From positions 62,001 to 126,000 of the forward strand of contig NZ_JACCLX010000016.1 of the NCBI RefSeq assembly GCF_024490875.1: 64,000 nucleotides of DNA. Reading direction: 5' to 3'. The stretch comes from Methanocaldococcus sp. (GTDB taxonomy: Archaea; AGJL01; Methanococci; Methanococcales; Methanocaldococcaceae). The notes under the pieces were generated by a model. That model was not told the DNA's origin. It searched no databases and was given only the letters and a program-made list of their open reading frames with translations. Below, in pieces: positions 37,025-46,458 of this stretch (within the stretch, counting starts at the first letter, position 1; every line of letters starts with the position of its first letter). The position numbers and the translations under genes are program-made.

Positions 37025-38068
37025 TTAAATTTTTTTAAGAATTATAGTGAGTTCGTTTTTAGTATTTGCCTTTAAATTAATTATTCTATATATTTTTATA
37101 TTATCATATTTATTTAAAATACTTATAACTTTTTCTAAATCTTCTTTAATTGTTCTATATTTTCTTGCCTTTAATGTATGAATTATATATTTATCTTTTT
37201 TTAAGTATTTTGCAAATTTTAGAGTTAGTAGTATAGATTCCTCGGGATATAAGTTAGTGTCATTGGTAATTAAATCAATATTTTTATCAATTTCTTTTTT
37301 AAAATCTACATATTCAGCTTTCTTTTTTATATGAATTATATTTTTAGCATTTACTTTTAACTCACCGGAATCAATTGCATAAACAATCTTTGCTTTTTTC
37401 GATAAAACTTTTGCCCATCCTCCAGGAGATGAGCCAATATCTACAACATAATTTAAATTTTCAAAAATATCTGGATATATTTTCATTAACTCTAAAATCT
37501 TTCTTTCTGACCTATTTAATGGTCGTTCATTATATCTTTTTAATTTTTTTAATCTCTCTATATTTTCTTTAATAACGAATTCATTAAAATCATTGTTAAA
37601 AATTGAAATATAGGTTTTATCTTGTAAAATTTCAATATTCACTTTAAAGTCCCAATTTTTTAAATCAACTTTTAAATTTTTAAAATTGTCTAATATATAC
37701 TTTCCAATAATATTTTCCAATTCTTCGCTTGTAAAATTATGTTGCCCTCTTCTATTACATCTAACTACAAAGGATTTGCCTTTTATAAATTCTTTTTTTT
37801 CATTTATTAATAAAGATACATTCTTTTTTATTTCTTCAATATCTGTTTGGCATTCTATCTTTAAAGGTATTAATCTAAGTAAAAATTTTAAATTGTCTTT
37901 ATTTTCTTTAATATAATTTAAAAATTCGTAAGGATTATTAGAATAAGCTATTAATATCCCTCTAAATGGTGTCCAAGATATTTTCTTTTTTATTGGTAAT
38001 TTCTCTAATTCTTCTTTTAATTTTGGCTCAAATCCAGGCTTTGTTGTTATTAAAGCAACGGGTTTCAT
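37025..38068 (-). CDS. THUMP domain plus FtsJ-like RNA methyltransferase
   Basis: A 347-residue predicted RNA 2'-O-methyltransferase. Residues 1-180 look like a THUMP-type RNA-binding part (TTKPGFEPKLKEELEKLPI, then FVVRCNRRGQHNFTSEELE). Residues 190-347 form an FtsJ/RrmJ fold with RPLNRSERKILELM, the AdoMet loop VVDIGSSPGGWAKVLSKKA and ITNDTNLYPEES. The K-D-K-E tetrad of true RrmJ is only partly visible, so substrate and activity are inferred. Its start overlaps the cofD stop (ATGA), so it is coupled to cofD. The link to F420 synthesis is probably only genomic. Confidence 0.82.
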   Translation of the reverse strand: MKPVALITTKPGFEPKLKEELEKLPIKKKISWTPFRGILIAYSNNPYEFLNYIKENKDNLKFLLRLIPLKIECQTDIEEIKKNVSLLINEKKEFIKGKSFVVRCNRRGQHNFTSEELENIIGKYILDNFKNLKVDLKNWDFKVNIEILQDKTYISIFNNDFNEFVIKENIERLKKLKRYNERPLNRSERKILELMKIYPDIFENLNYVVDIGSSPGGWAKVLSKKAKIVYAIDSGELKVNAKNIIHIKKKAEYVDFKKEIDKNIDLITNDTNLYPEESILLTLKFAKYLKKDKYIIHTLKARKYRTIKEDLEKVISILNKYDNIKIYRIINLKANTKNELTIILKKI

Positions 38069-38991
38069 AGATTTCCACTAAACTCTATAATATTTTTTGC
38101 TAATCTAACTTTGTCCTCTAATGTTTTCATAATTGTATTTGTTATTAAAACTTCACAAGGTAGTTCTTTAGCTAATTCTTTGTCAGTATTATCTACAACT
38201 AATATATCTACTATATCCTTATAAAATTCATAAACTCCTCTAATTGACACTTCATAACCTTTAACCTTCATCAACTTTCCCGCTGGTCCAGAGACAGCAG
38301 AATTTCCAACGATAGGAGAGACAACAACAACTTTTTTATCTTTCAATATTTCTCTAATGCCCTTTAAACTTAAAATAGGACCTATGGATGTTATTGGATT
38401 AGATGGGCCAATAATAACAAGGTCACTTTTTTCCAAAGATTCTAAAGATTTTTCGCAAGGTTTGGCATATAGACAATTTTCATAAATAACATCTAAGACA
38501 TCAACATCTCCCTTCCTCTTAACCCAAAAGTCGTGAAATTTTAATAAATCTATTTTTCCATCAACATTGGCCAAAATTTTTGTCTCAACTCTATCGTCTG
38601 TCATAGGAATAACTTTTGCTTTAATTTTTAACGCCTCTCTTTCCATATCAACGATTTCAGAGAGTTTATAACCTCTTCTTATATAATAAGTTTTGTGCAT
38701 TTTTAATGCCCTATCTTTGTCCCCAATTTTTAAAACTTCATCAAATCCCAAATTTTTAAGTTGTTCATGAGTATAGAATGTATCTCCTTTAACCCCATAC
38801 CAAGTATCTTCGTTAATTAAATCAGCAAGTGTATATAGAACGGTATCAACATCTGGAGATAAATATAAATCTCCTATCCACGTATCTTCACCAGTATTAA
38901 CAATAACAGATAATTTTTCATTATTAACAACTCTTTTTAAACCCTGTAATAGCTTTGGAGTTCCTGTTCCACCAGATAAGACAGTAATCAC
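38065..38991 (-). CDS. cofD: CofD, 2-phospho-L-lactate transferase of F420 synthesis
   Basis: CofD joins the activated phospholactate unit to the deazaflavin Fo to make F420-0. The 308-residue protein begins ITVLSGGTGTPKLLQGL, the family's nucleotide-binding start, followed by VNTGEDTWIGDLYLSPDVDT and later IIGPSNPITSIGPIL and VSPIVGNSAVSGPAG. The frame opens with a GTG at 39000, but GGTGGT there is the ribosome binding site, so GTG at 38991 is the likely start. In an operon with the glycosyltransferase gene upstream and the THUMP-FtsJ gene downstream. It provides the cofactor used by FruB. Confidence 0.94.
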   Translation of the reverse strand: MITVLSGGTGTPKLLQGLKRVVNNEKLSVIVNTGEDTWIGDLYLSPDVDTVLYTLADLINEDTWYGVKGDTFYTHEQLKNLGFDEVLKIGDKDRALKMHKTYYIRRGYKLSEIVDMEREALKIKAKVIPMTDDRVETKILANVDGKIDLLKFHDFWVKRKGDVDVLDVIYENCLYAKPCEKSLESLEKSDLVIIGPSNPITSIGPILSLKGIREILKDKKVVVVSPIVGNSAVSGPAGKLMKVKGYEVSIRGVYEFYKDIVDILVVDNTDKELAKELPCEVLITNTIMKTLEDKVRLAKNIIEFSGNL

Positions 38992-39016
38992 AATGACCAC
39001 CTAATATAGTTAAACT

Positions 39017-40204
39017 TTATCTTATAGGAAATTTCCACTTCAATTTTGTAATTATTTTGTAAGATATTTTATCAGTTAAATAGTATTTGTTTATTTTAGA
39101 TTTATTTTCTAATATTTCATCTATTATTTTTTTAATATTTTTTTTACCATTGTATTTTTTTGCTAACTCTTTCATTTTTAAGGCATTTCTTTTATATATC
39201 TTCATATTTCTTATATCAAAAATGGCCTCTTCCAATCTACACAATTCTTTATATGATAACGAGATTCCACAACATAGTTCATTAACTTTTTTAGCATTGT
39301 TACATTGCTCTGGATGATCTAAATCAGGAATAACTATTAATGGTTTTCCAAAAGATAAAGATTCCATTATTGTTGAATGACCTCCATGAGATATAACAAG
39401 TTCAGCATTTTTTATTAAATCTTTCATATTTGTTGTCATAGGAATTATCTCTACATTTTTATAATTGTAAGATGGCAAATTTAAGTCATTCTTTAACTTT
39501 TTAGCAACAGTGTAACTACCACAAACAAGTTTAACATTGAAATCATTTTTTAAAGCAATTTTTCCAAGTTCTTCAAGTATTTTGTATCTATACTCAAATC
39601 CTCCAATAACGCTAAGTATATAATCCTCATTTCCATCTTCAACATCGTATCTTATTAAAGGTCCAATAAACTCCATATTTTTTAAAATCTTTAAGTTGTA
39701 TTCACATACAGTATATGGTGGAGGAAAATCAGGAACTATGAATTTTTCACATCTTCTATTTATCATATTTAATGCCTTCATTGTAGGATAAACTATTAAA
39801 TCTGTCTTTAACTTTAATTTATATTTGGTATAATTTTGATTACTTATGCAAATAACGGGTTTTTTTAAAAGTTTTGCCGCAACAACTGTGCTATACTTAC
39901 AATCAGAGATTATTAAATCTGGGTTGTATTCCTTTATAATTTCATATTCTCTTTTAATAGCCTTTTTTGGACTATATTCTTTGTTAAATATTGTTGATGT
40001 TATGTCAAATTTTCCATCTTTTCCTTTAAGTTTTATCTCTGGAAAAGTTTCAAAAACTTTAAAATTGTATTTTTCTATAAAATATTTACTTTTACCATAG
40101 GCAATATATGCAATTTCATAACTATCTTTTAAACTCTCCCCAATAGCTAAACATCTGGTTGTATGACCAAAACCTTCCCCACAAACTGAGATTAGAATTC
40201 TCAT
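39017..40204 (-). CDS. MurG-like glycosyltransferase (GT-B fold)
   Basis: A 395-residue GT-B glycosyltransferase. The N terminus has [21 protein letters not shown], the glycine-rich loop of MurG/UGT-type enzymes. The C-terminal nucleotide-sugar site shows [21 protein letters not shown] followed by [14 protein letters not shown]. There is no signal peptide or clear membrane segment, so it acts at the cytoplasmic face. Acceptor and sugar are not known. A lipid-linked or surface glycan is possible. The ATG has a GGGGAG site. It lies between the membrane regulator gene and cofD with small gaps (16-25 bases), so all are probably one operon. Confidence 0.83.
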   Translation of the reverse strand: MRILISVCGEGFGHTTRCLAIGESLKDSYEIAYIAYGKSKYFIEKYNFKVFETFPEIKLKGKDGKFDITSTIFNKEYSPKKAIKREYEIIKEYNPDLIISDCKYSTVVAAKLLKKPVICISNQNYTKYKLKLKTDLIVYPTMKALNMINRRCEKFIVPDFPPPYTVCEYNLKILKNMEFIGPLIRYDVEDGNEDYILSVIGGFEYRYKILEELGKIALKNDFNVKLVCGSYTVAKKLKNDLNLPSYNYKNVEIIPMTTNMKDLIKNAELVISHGGHSTIMESLSFGKPLIVIPDLDHPEQCNNAKKVNELCCGISLSYKELCRLEEAIFDIRNMKIYKRNALKMKELAKKYNGKKNIKKIIDEILENKSKINKYYLTDKISYKIITKLKWKFPIR

Positions 40205-40223
40205 AATCTCCCCAAGAAGTTTT

Positions 40224-41513
40224 TTATAGTAATTTTTTACTCTCCTCTGTAAGTGTTAATTTATTAATTCTTCCTATTTTTTCTTTTTTTATTATTTTTC
40301 TATCTTCTAATTCAGATACAATTCTCGAAACTTTTGGTTTGCTCATTCCAGTAATTTCTACTAACTCTTTTTGTGTAATATTTCCATATTTTTTTATTAA
40401 ATCAATGACTATTTTTTCTTCATCAGTTAAAAAATCCCATAAAACTCCTTTTTTTAGATTTTGATATTCTTCTACAACCTTATTTAATTCTTCTACTTTT
40501 TCTTTTAATTTTTTATTTTCACTTTCCAATTTTTGTATGTATTTATTTAAACTATCAATTTTTTCTTTATATTTTTTGTTTTCGTTGATAAGTTTTTCTA
40601 ATTTACTGTTATATTCAGAAACCTTTTCATTTAAAATATTAATAATTTCATCTTTATTTAATAAATTTTTATATGTTTTATCTAATTTTTCTTCTAATTC
40701 TTTAATATTTCCCTTTAAATAAGATATTTCATCATCTTTTTTCTTTAACATTTTAGATAAATTGTTAATTATTTTTTCATAATCTTCTAAAATTTTCTTT
40801 TTAGAGATTTTTTCTCTAATAAACAATCCTCCTAATATTAATAATCCCAATGTTAAGAAAATGAAAATATTATTAAAAGAATTATTTCCACTTTCTATAA
40901 TATTTTGATTAGGAAATTTAACAAATGTATATTTAATGGCTATTGTAAAGGTTATCTCCTTATTTAAATGAAGATTCCATATAATTATTTGATGTTTTCC
41001 ATCAGTTGTTATTTTGTAACCTGATGGAGTTACAAATAAATTACCTTGATATGAAGAAATAACAGCACCTGGAGGTAAAATAACTTTTATAGTGGCATTC
41101 TTTGAAGAGATTGGAAAATTCATTATAAGTTGATTTATATTATTTTTTGTCCATACTGCATCAGTTACTAAGAACTTAAATGTTACATTTGCAGATTTTT
41201 TTGGAGGTATTGGTTTATTAAATTCTATGGTAACGGTAGTTACTCCTTCATTGTATAATGCAGTGTATCCACTGATACCATTTGAAGAGGACATCGTAAG
41301 ATTCTTAACATTTTGTGGAATAGTAAAAGTAATACTACTAAGATTCTCATTTTTATCATTATAGACTAATAAGGTAATAGTTTCATTTACAGTATTATCC
41401 GGATTAACAATGCACTCTATATTAGTATTTTTAATTATATATCCTAAACATATATTTGCAAACAAAAGTAATAAAAATAAGGATATCAAAAGTTTTGTTT
41501 TAATATTTATCAC
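40224..41513 (-). CDS. Membrane-anchored sensor with cytoplasmic winged-helix domain
   Basis: A 429-residue protein with a clear four-part build. A signal peptide or first helix (residues 7-25) is followed by an outer beta-rich domain (about 26-205) with NxS/T sites. A transmembrane helix (about 214-232, [16 protein letters not shown]) leads to a long coiled coil (about 240-355). A winged helix-turn-helix follows (362-429: [20 protein letters not shown], then the wing [17 protein letters not shown]). This is a one-component membrane transcription regulator in outline. The signal sensed is unknown. The start is uncertain: the GTG at 41513 overlaps a GGTGA motif and the next in-frame start (TTG) is eight codons on. 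Divergent from secF. Confidence 0.82.
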   Translation of the reverse strand: MINIKTKLLISLFLLLLFANICLGYIIKNTNIECIVNPDNTVNETITLLVYNDKNENLSSITFTIPQNVKNLTMSSSNGISGYTALYNEGVTTVTIEFNKPIPPKKSANVTFKFLVTDAVWTKNNINQLIMNFPISSKNATIKVILPPGAVISSYQGNLFVTPSGYKITTDGKHQIIIWNLHLNKEITFTIAIKYTFVKFPNQNIIESGNNSFNNIFIFLTLGLLILGGLFIREKISKKKILEDYEKIINNLSKMLKKKDDEISYLKGNIKELEEKLDKTYKNLLNKDEIINILNEKVSEYNSKLEKLINENKKYKEKIDSLNKYIQKLESENKKLKEKVEELNKVVEEYQNLKKGVLWDFLTDEEKIVIDLIKKYGNITQKELVEITGMSKPKVSRIVSELEDRKIIKKEKIGRINKLTLTEESKKLL

Positions 41514-41555
41514 CTTAATATTATAAATATTATTGATAGATAAACTACTACTCTG

Positions 41556-41565
41556 TTTATATAAA
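41556..41565. promoter_or_regulatory. Palindromic TATA box shared by the divergent regulator gene and secF
   Basis: TTTATATAAA is identical on both strands and lies 43 bases from the regulator gene start (minus) and 74 bases from the secF ATG (plus). It is spaced well for both, so one element could serve both directions. Confidence 0.45.
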
Positions 41566-41638
41566 CCTTATTTAATAAAATTTACTAAAAATTTTTGCTA
41601 AATAAATTTTTATTTAGAATATATTGAGGTTGAAAAAA

Positions 41639-42487
41639 ATGATAGTAAAAGATTATAGAATATCTATAGCTATTCCTATAATTCTTTTAATATTATCAAT
41701 ATTGCTAATAAGTTTTAAAGGAATTCCTAAAAGTATTGATATAACAGGAGGTACAGAAATTATAATAAAAGTAAATAAAAACATTGACATAACTCCTTTA
41801 AAAAATTCTTTACATAACATTGCTCAAGTGGAAATATTAAAATCTGCAGATGGATATTACATTGTTGTAAGAGTAAGCGAGGATAAAGTAAATATAGCCA
41901 AAGAAAAAATTAAAGAATTTTTCCATGTTAATAGTTTAGAGAAATTAAATTATTCTGAAAAAACTGTTGGAGCTATATTAAGTTCCAAATTCTTTGAAGA
42001 AGGTTTTAAGGCAATTTTATTTGCCTTTATATTTATGGCTATAGCTGTTTATGTTGCATTTAGAAATCTTGTGGCAAGTGGTGTTATAATCCTCTCTGCA
42101 CTTTCAGATTTAATTATGGCATTAGGTGGAATGAGTTTATTTAATATACAACTTTCATCAGCAACTATTGCGGCTTTATTAATGGTTATTGGTTATAGTG
42201 TAGATTCTAACATATTACTAACTACAAGAGTTTTAAAAAGATTATCAAAAGAGTTTGATGAGGTTGTAAAAGATGCTATGAAAACTGGATTGACTATGAC
42301 TTTAACTACAATCAGTGCTATGACAGTTTTATTGATAGTTGTAAAACTTTTTATTCCAGTTGCTGAGATTTTATCAAACATTGCTACAGTTTTAATTTTA
42401 GCCTTAATTGCTGATATAATAAACACATGGTTTTTGAATGCTGGAATATTAAAATACTATATAACTCAATATAAAGGCAAAAATTAA
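41639..42487 (+). CDS. secF: Protein-export membrane protein SecF
   Basis: SecF works with SecD to drive late steps of Sec-dependent export. The 282-residue protein has one N-terminal helix (IAIPIILLILSILLISF), an outer domain (about 30-105) starting IDITGGTEI, and five C-terminal helices with the family's motif VIGYSVDSNILLTTRVLKR. The frame opens with TTG at 41624, but GAGGTTGA there is the ribosome binding site of the ATG at 41639. SecD is usually next to SecF but is not seen here. The next gene, on the other strand, is UPF0254. Confidence 0.92.
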   Translation: MIVKDYRISIAIPIILLILSILLISFKGIPKSIDITGGTEIIIKVNKNIDITPLKNSLHNIAQVEILKSADGYYIVVRVSEDKVNIAKEKIKEFFHVNSLEKLNYSEKTVGAILSSKFFEEGFKAILFAFIFMAIAVYVAFRNLVASGVIILSALSDLIMALGGMSLFNIQLSSATIAALLMVIGYSVDSNILLTTRVLKRLSKEFDEVVKDAMKTGLTMTLTTISAMTVLLIVVKLFIPVAEILSNIATVLILALIADIINTWFLNAGILKYYITQYKGKN

Positions 42488-42987
42488 AAATATTCTTTTT
42501 TTAAGATTTCTAAAAATTTTTTAATACCCTTTTCTATTCCACTTTTTTGCCTTTCTTTAACATTTTCAAAAGTTAATAAGTTTGCATAAACATCAGATGT
42601 AAATAAATATATATTATAATCTGTAACTATACAAATAGCCCCTCTTCCAATTCCAGCAGTAGTTCCAATACATATATTGGCATTTAATTTTTTCTTTAAA
42701 CTGTTAGCCATTAACTTTGCCACTTCTAAATCTTTCTCTTCGCTGTATGCCTTTGCATATTTATAATTATAATCTGGCTCTGGAAGTTTTACATCTAACA
42801 ATTTCTCAGCCCCATATATTGATGGAACAAACATAGATACTAAAACTTTAACATTTTTTATTAATCTTAAATCTTCATCAGAAAATAAATATTTATATTC
42901 AAAATTTTCATAGCCAGATGAAGCTTTGTGTATGGTTAAACCAATATTTGCATGAGTAAAACATTCAGCAGTAGCCACTGTAATCAT
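42484..42987 (-). CDS. UPF0254 family protein
   Basis: A 167-residue cytoplasmic protein fitting the methanogen UPF0254 family. It has a start ITVATAECFTHANIGLTIHKA, a middle VSMFVPSIYGAEKLL and a glycine-rich IGTTAGIGRGAICIVTDYN. Members resemble the catalytic part of adenosylcobinamide amidohydrolase-like proteins in the conserved His and glycine-rich stretches, which is only an impression from the motifs. Function is not established to my knowledge. Its last bases overlap the end of secF. It is divergent from the methyltransferase gene. Confidence 0.8.
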   Translation of the reverse strand: MITVATAECFTHANIGLTIHKASSGYENFEYKYLFSDEDLRLIKNVKVLVSMFVPSIYGAEKLLDVKLPEPDYNYKYAKAYSEEKDLEVAKLMANSLKKKLNANICIGTTAGIGRGAICIVTDYNIYLFTSDVYANLLTFENVKERQKSGIEKGIKKFLEILKKEYF

Positions 42988-43007
42988 ATTATCACTTCGT
43001 GGTATTT

Positions 43008-43709
43008 ATGGGAATTAAAGATTACTATGATAAATTGGCAAAAAACTATGATAAGTTATATAAAAACAAGTATATGAGAATTGTGGAAAAGGAAATTATA
43101 AAAAAAGAAATTAAGGATAATGATTTTGTTTTGGACATTGGCTGTGGAACTGGGGAGCAATTAAAAATTTTAAATAAAGCAATTGGTTTAGATATATCAA
43201 TAGAAATGGCTAAAATAGCAAATAAAAAAACTAATAAACCAGTTGTTGTAGCAAATGCTGAATTTATACCCTTTAAAAATAAAAGTTTTGATAAAGTTAT
43301 ATCGTTTTTTGGAGCATTAAATCATTGTAATATAAAGAAAGTTTTTAAAGAGGTAAAGAGAGTTTTAAAGGATGATGGAGTTTTTATATTTACAGTGGCA
43401 AATATCTATGATATAAAATGGATATTAAAGAATATTATAAAAGGTAACTTTAAAAAAATAAGAAAATCATTAAAGAAAAGAAAAGGGACTATAATAAAAG
43501 TAGTTGATGGAGAAAAAATAAAAGTAAAAACAAGATTTTATGACTTCAAAGAAATTGAGGAACTCCTAAAAAAAGAAGGTTTTGAAATATTATACACCTT
43601 TGGAGCAAATATTACAAACTCTCCATTGGATATGTTTATTTATAAAAGTTCTTTAAAGAATTTTGCCTCCTATATTGGCTTTGTTGTTAAAAAGAAGAAT
43701 AAACGCTAA
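43008..43709 (+). CDS. Class I SAM-dependent methyltransferase, substrate unknown
   Basis: A 233-residue methyltransferase with the UbiE/COQ5-like opening DYYDKLAKNYDKLYK, the AdoMet loop FVLDIGCGTGEQLKIL, an acidic GLDIS at the end of strand 2 and VVANAEFIPFKNKSFDKVI in motifs II-III. The C-terminal 90 residues are lysine-rich. The frame begins with a GTG at 42999 but GTGGT next to it is the ribosome binding site of the ATG at 43008. Convergent with GGGP synthase. The target (small molecule or lipid) cannot be told. Confidence 0.85.
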   Translation: MGIKDYYDKLAKNYDKLYKNKYMRIVEKEIIKKEIKDNDFVLDIGCGTGEQLKILNKAIGLDISIEMAKIANKKTNKPVVVANAEFIPFKNKSFDKVISFFGALNHCNIKKVFKEVKRVLKDDGVFIFTVANIYDIKWILKNIIKGNFKKIRKSLKKRKGTIIKVVDGEKIKVKTRFYDFKEIEELLKKEGFEILYTFGANITNSPLDMFIYKSSLKNFASYIGFVVKKKNKR

Positions 43710-43720
43710 TCTTATTATTT

Positions 43721-44488
43721 TTATTTAACCTTATTTTTTAATTTTTCTTTTCCTGCCCTTTTTATTGCGTCATACATCATCTCAACAGCATTAGGATTTT
43801 TCTCCAACAGATTACCAGTAACTATTGCATCAGCTCCTGCTAAAACTTTTTCATAGGCAATTTCTGGCTTTCTAATTCCTCCACCAACTATTATATTGAT
43901 ATTAGATAGTTTTTTTGATAAAGCTATTGTTTCATTATTCACTGGATACTCTGCCCCACTACCAGCCTCTAAATAAGCCCATCTCATTCCAAAGAACTTT
44001 GCTGATAAACAATACATGGCTGTAATATTTGGTTTATTCTGTGGGATTTCTCTAATTTCCCCAATGTAACCAACTGCTGTTTTTCTTACTGGCTCTATAC
44101 AGAGATAAGCCATAGGAATAGGCTCTAACTTGTATTTTAAAATTGTTATCGCCCCTAAAGTTGGAGCAGTTACAACCCAGTAAGTATTTGTTGAATTCAT
44201 TAAACTCATATAAAAAACAGCATCAGCATACTTTGATAATCCATCTACATTCCCAGGAAATAAAAGTATAGGAAGTTTAGTTATCTTTTTTATAGTTTTC
44301 ACTTTCTCATCTAAATCAATTATTCCAATACTACCTCCAACCATTATAGCATCTGCATAATCCTTAATTTTTTCTGATATTTCTTCAATATTTTCCTCTT
44401 CTGGGTCTAATAAAGTTAAATAAACTGCTCCTTCTTCTTCAATAATTTGTGTTAATTTTTTCTCAACCTTTCCTATTTTTATTTCCAT
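43721..44488 (-). CDS. Geranylgeranylglyceryl phosphate synthase
   Basis: This enzyme makes the first ether bond of archaeal membrane lipids, joining geranylgeranyl diphosphate to sn-glycerol-1-phosphate. The 255-residue TIM barrel shows AVYLTLLDPEE (metal-binding Asp), DAIMVGGSIGI, ILLFPGNVDGLSKYADAV and YLEAGSGAEYP. The standard phosphate-binding strand IIVGGGIRKPEIA and DAIVTGNLLE follow. Family length and order are normal. Placed between the methyltransferase and dehydroquinate synthase II genes, probably with its own promoter in the 77-base gap upstream. Confidence 0.93.
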   Translation of the reverse strand: MEIKIGKVEKKLTQIIEEEGAVYLTLLDPEEENIEEISEKIKDYADAIMVGGSIGIIDLDEKVKTIKKITKLPILLFPGNVDGLSKYADAVFYMSLMNSTNTYWVVTAPTLGAITILKYKLEPIPMAYLCIEPVRKTAVGYIGEIREIPQNKPNITAMYCLSAKFFGMRWAYLEAGSGAEYPVNNETIALSKKLSNINIIVGGGIRKPEIAYEKVLAGADAIVTGNLLEKNPNAVEMMYDAIKRAGKEKLKNKVK

Positions 44489-44565
44489 ACTTTCACCAAA
44501 ATAGAAGATTGAAATTTTAAAATAAATCTAAAAGATTATATTTAAAAATAGCAATTATTTACTAT

Positions 44566-45651
44566 TCACTTTTCAATTATTGTTTCCTTTATAGCCATCC
44601 CAAAATGTCTCGCATATTCATCTGGTCTTATTAAAACTTTGTCTCCTGGTTTTAAATCTACAACAGAAACTGGTTCTCCTTTTTCATTCACCAATCTTAT
44701 AGTTTCAGCGTTTTGTAATATTGTTCTAATTATATCTCCTTTATACTCTGCCTCAATTAATATTAAGGGTCTTCTTTCAATTTTAACTCTGCCAACTATT
44801 GCCTCTCTTGCGTTACCATCCTTATCAACTATTAAAACCTTATCTCCTGCCTTTAATTCACTTAAATATTTTGTTTTATTTCCTGGGCATAATATATAGG
44901 CATGAACAGGTCCTGCATTAACTCTGAAAGGTCTTGTAGATACATAAGGATTTTCCACAGTTTCAGAATGCACTAAGAATAAACCTCTTGAATATGAACC
45001 AATTAACATTCCCTCCCCAATGTTCATTAAAGAACAGGTATCAATACAAACCCTATCTCCACTACCTATTGGTTCTACTTTTGTAATAGTTGCTACATCT
45101 AATTTTACTTTCTCTTTATTCATATCTTCAATTAGTTTTGATAATTCTTTTATATCTTCAATGTTTTTTAGATTGAATAGAACTCCATCCGTCCCTTTTT
45201 CTAAAATCTCATAGGCAACTTTTGCCTCATCAACTGAATCAACACTTGCAATAATCTTTACATCTCTATTAAATAAATCTGCTATTAAGTTTTCTAATGG
45301 AATTATAGTCCAATCTCTACCCTCTAATATAATATTATCAACAAAGCCATATCTTGCAACTTCTGAAGCAAATTCTTCATCTTCTTTTGACTCTATAGGA
45401 ATGTATATAGCAGTTTCTTTCCCTAAATTTTTTGCCTCTTTTAAAAATTCTAAGTTGTCATCTTTATTTATTAAAACGATGTCAGCATCCAAAGAATTTG
45501 AAGCAACTTTAATATTACCCAATTCTTTAATTTTTTCAATATCTTCTGGCTCAGCAACAATTACGGGAATTGATGACTCCAAAGCCATTTTTACAATTTC
45601 TTTCTTATCTTCCCAATTATCTCCTGTAACTCTAACCCATCCAAATTTCAT
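44566..45651 (-). CDS. aroB': 3-Dehydroquinate synthase II
   Basis: The archaeal replacement for AroB, which converts the ADTH product of the AroA' aldolase to 3-dehydroquinate with NAD. The 361 residues start KFGWVRVTGDNWEDKKEIV and include VDNIILEGRDWTIIPLENLIA, GSGDRVCIDTCSLMNIGEGM, the beta-rich SYSRGLFLVHSETVENPY and FRVNAGPVHAYILCPG. This matches MJ1249-type enzymes along the full length. It belongs with the aroD gene near 56.4 kb in the methanogen route to aromatic amino acids. The gap to the next upstream gene is 68 bases. Confidence 0.93.
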   Translation of the reverse strand: MKFGWVRVTGDNWEDKKEIVKMALESSIPVIVAEPEDIEKIKELGNIKVASNSLDADIVLINKDDNLEFLKEAKNLGKETAIYIPIESKEDEEFASEVARYGFVDNIILEGRDWTIIPLENLIADLFNRDVKIIASVDSVDEAKVAYEILEKGTDGVLFNLKNIEDIKELSKLIEDMNKEKVKLDVATITKVEPIGSGDRVCIDTCSLMNIGEGMLIGSYSRGLFLVHSETVENPYVSTRPFRVNAGPVHAYILCPGNKTKYLSELKAGDKVLIVDKDGNAREAIVGRVKIERRPLILIEAEYKGDIIRTILQNAETIRLVNEKGEPVSVVDLKPGDKVLIRPDEYARHFGMAIKETIIEK

Positions 45652-45719
45652 ATTTTCACCTATTCACAAAATATTAACATTAAAAATAGTCCGTAATGAT
45701 GATATATATATCTTATAAT

Positions 45720-46262
45720 TTATAATAGATTACAATGTCTCTTTATTATTTCGCTTTCATCTAAGTTTAATTTTTTCATAATTTCGGCAATAACTAAATC
45801 TAAGAATATTAATGCCATTTCTTCAAATGCTGTTCCCATTGGTAAGTAATTTGATTTTTTAATAGGTAATTGTATGGTTAAATCTACCAACTTTATTATA
45901 GAGCCACTCTCACAAACAATAGCAACAATATTATTATTTATCTTTTTAGCCTTTTTAGCTACAATTAAAACACTCTCTGTCTTTCCACTACCTGTTATTA
46001 AAATTAATAAATCATCCTTTTCGTAAGATGGCGTTGTTGTATCTCCAACAAAATAAGAGTTAAAGCCAAGATGCATCAATCTCATAGCAAAGGATCTTCC
46101 TACATATCCACTTCTTCCTACCCCAAATACAAAAATTTTTTTTGCATTAATTATTTTATGTACTAATAAATTCATTTTTTGTTTCCATTCATCTTCAATA
46201 TAAAAATTTTTTAATATATTAATATTTTGTAAAACAATTTCAAGTTCTTCCAATTTCGACAC
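45720..46262 (-). CDS. 6-Phospho-3-hexuloisomerase
   Basis: A SIS-domain sugar isomerase of 180 residues that interconverts 6-phospho-3-hexulose and fructose 6-phosphate. In archaea lacking the pentose phosphate pathway it works with hexulose-phosphate synthase in reverse to make ribulose 5-phosphate. Seen are IFVFGVGRSGYVGRSFAMRL, DDLLILITGSGKTESV and GTAFEEMALIFLD, all normal for the family. Its synthase partner is not next to it. The nearest upstream gene on the same strand is tRNA-Trp. Confidence 0.92.
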   Translation of the reverse strand: MSKLEELEIVLQNINILKNFYIEDEWKQKMNLLVHKIINAKKIFVFGVGRSGYVGRSFAMRLMHLGFNSYFVGDTTTPSYEKDDLLILITGSGKTESVLIVAKKAKKINNNIVAIVCESGSIIKLVDLTIQLPIKKSNYLPMGTAFEEMALIFLDLVIAEIMKKLNLDESEIIKRHCNLL

Positions 46263-46347
46263 CTATCGAATTTATTTTCATAAATATATCCAAATTTATT
46301 GATTAATATTTTAAAAATAAAAACAAATTTAATTTAAAAATTAAAAA

Positions 46348-46458
46348 TGGTGGGGGTGCTGGGATTTGAACCCAGGTCCAGGGATTTCTCCTGCCATGGT
46401 CCAGTGCCCTATAGGCATCTGGAGTCCCCGATGATAGACCTGGCTACACCACACCCCC
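46348..46458 (-). tRNA. tRNA-Trp(CCA) with intron and encoded CCA end
   Basis: On the minus strand the acceptor stem is GGGGGUG paired with CACCCCC, followed by discriminator A and an encoded CCA. The T arm is CUGGG-UUCAAAU-CCCAG. The anticodon stem GGGGA pairs with UCCCU around loop CU-CCA-GA, giving anticodon CCA (Trp). A 33-base intron (46386-46418) interrupts the loop between positions 37 and 38. Exons are 40 and 38 bases. A+T-rich TATA-like sequence lies at 46471-46492. It stands alone among protein genes. Confidence 0.95.
46386..46418 (-). other. tRNA-Trp intron with bulge-helix-bulge
   Basis: The 33-base intron forms a textbook archaeal splice structure with the exons. CUCC pairs with GGAG as a 4-base central helix. 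The 3-base bulges AGA and AAA lie on opposite strands, with UGCC/GGCA inside and GGGA/UCCC outside. Cleavage between bases 2 and 3 of each bulge gives exactly the exon ends used here. It is too short to hold a C/D box guide. Confidence 0.92.

Noticed and set aside
46386-46418. C/D box guide RNA within the tRNA-Trp intron
   Set aside because: The intron is only 33 bases long and has no C or D box.
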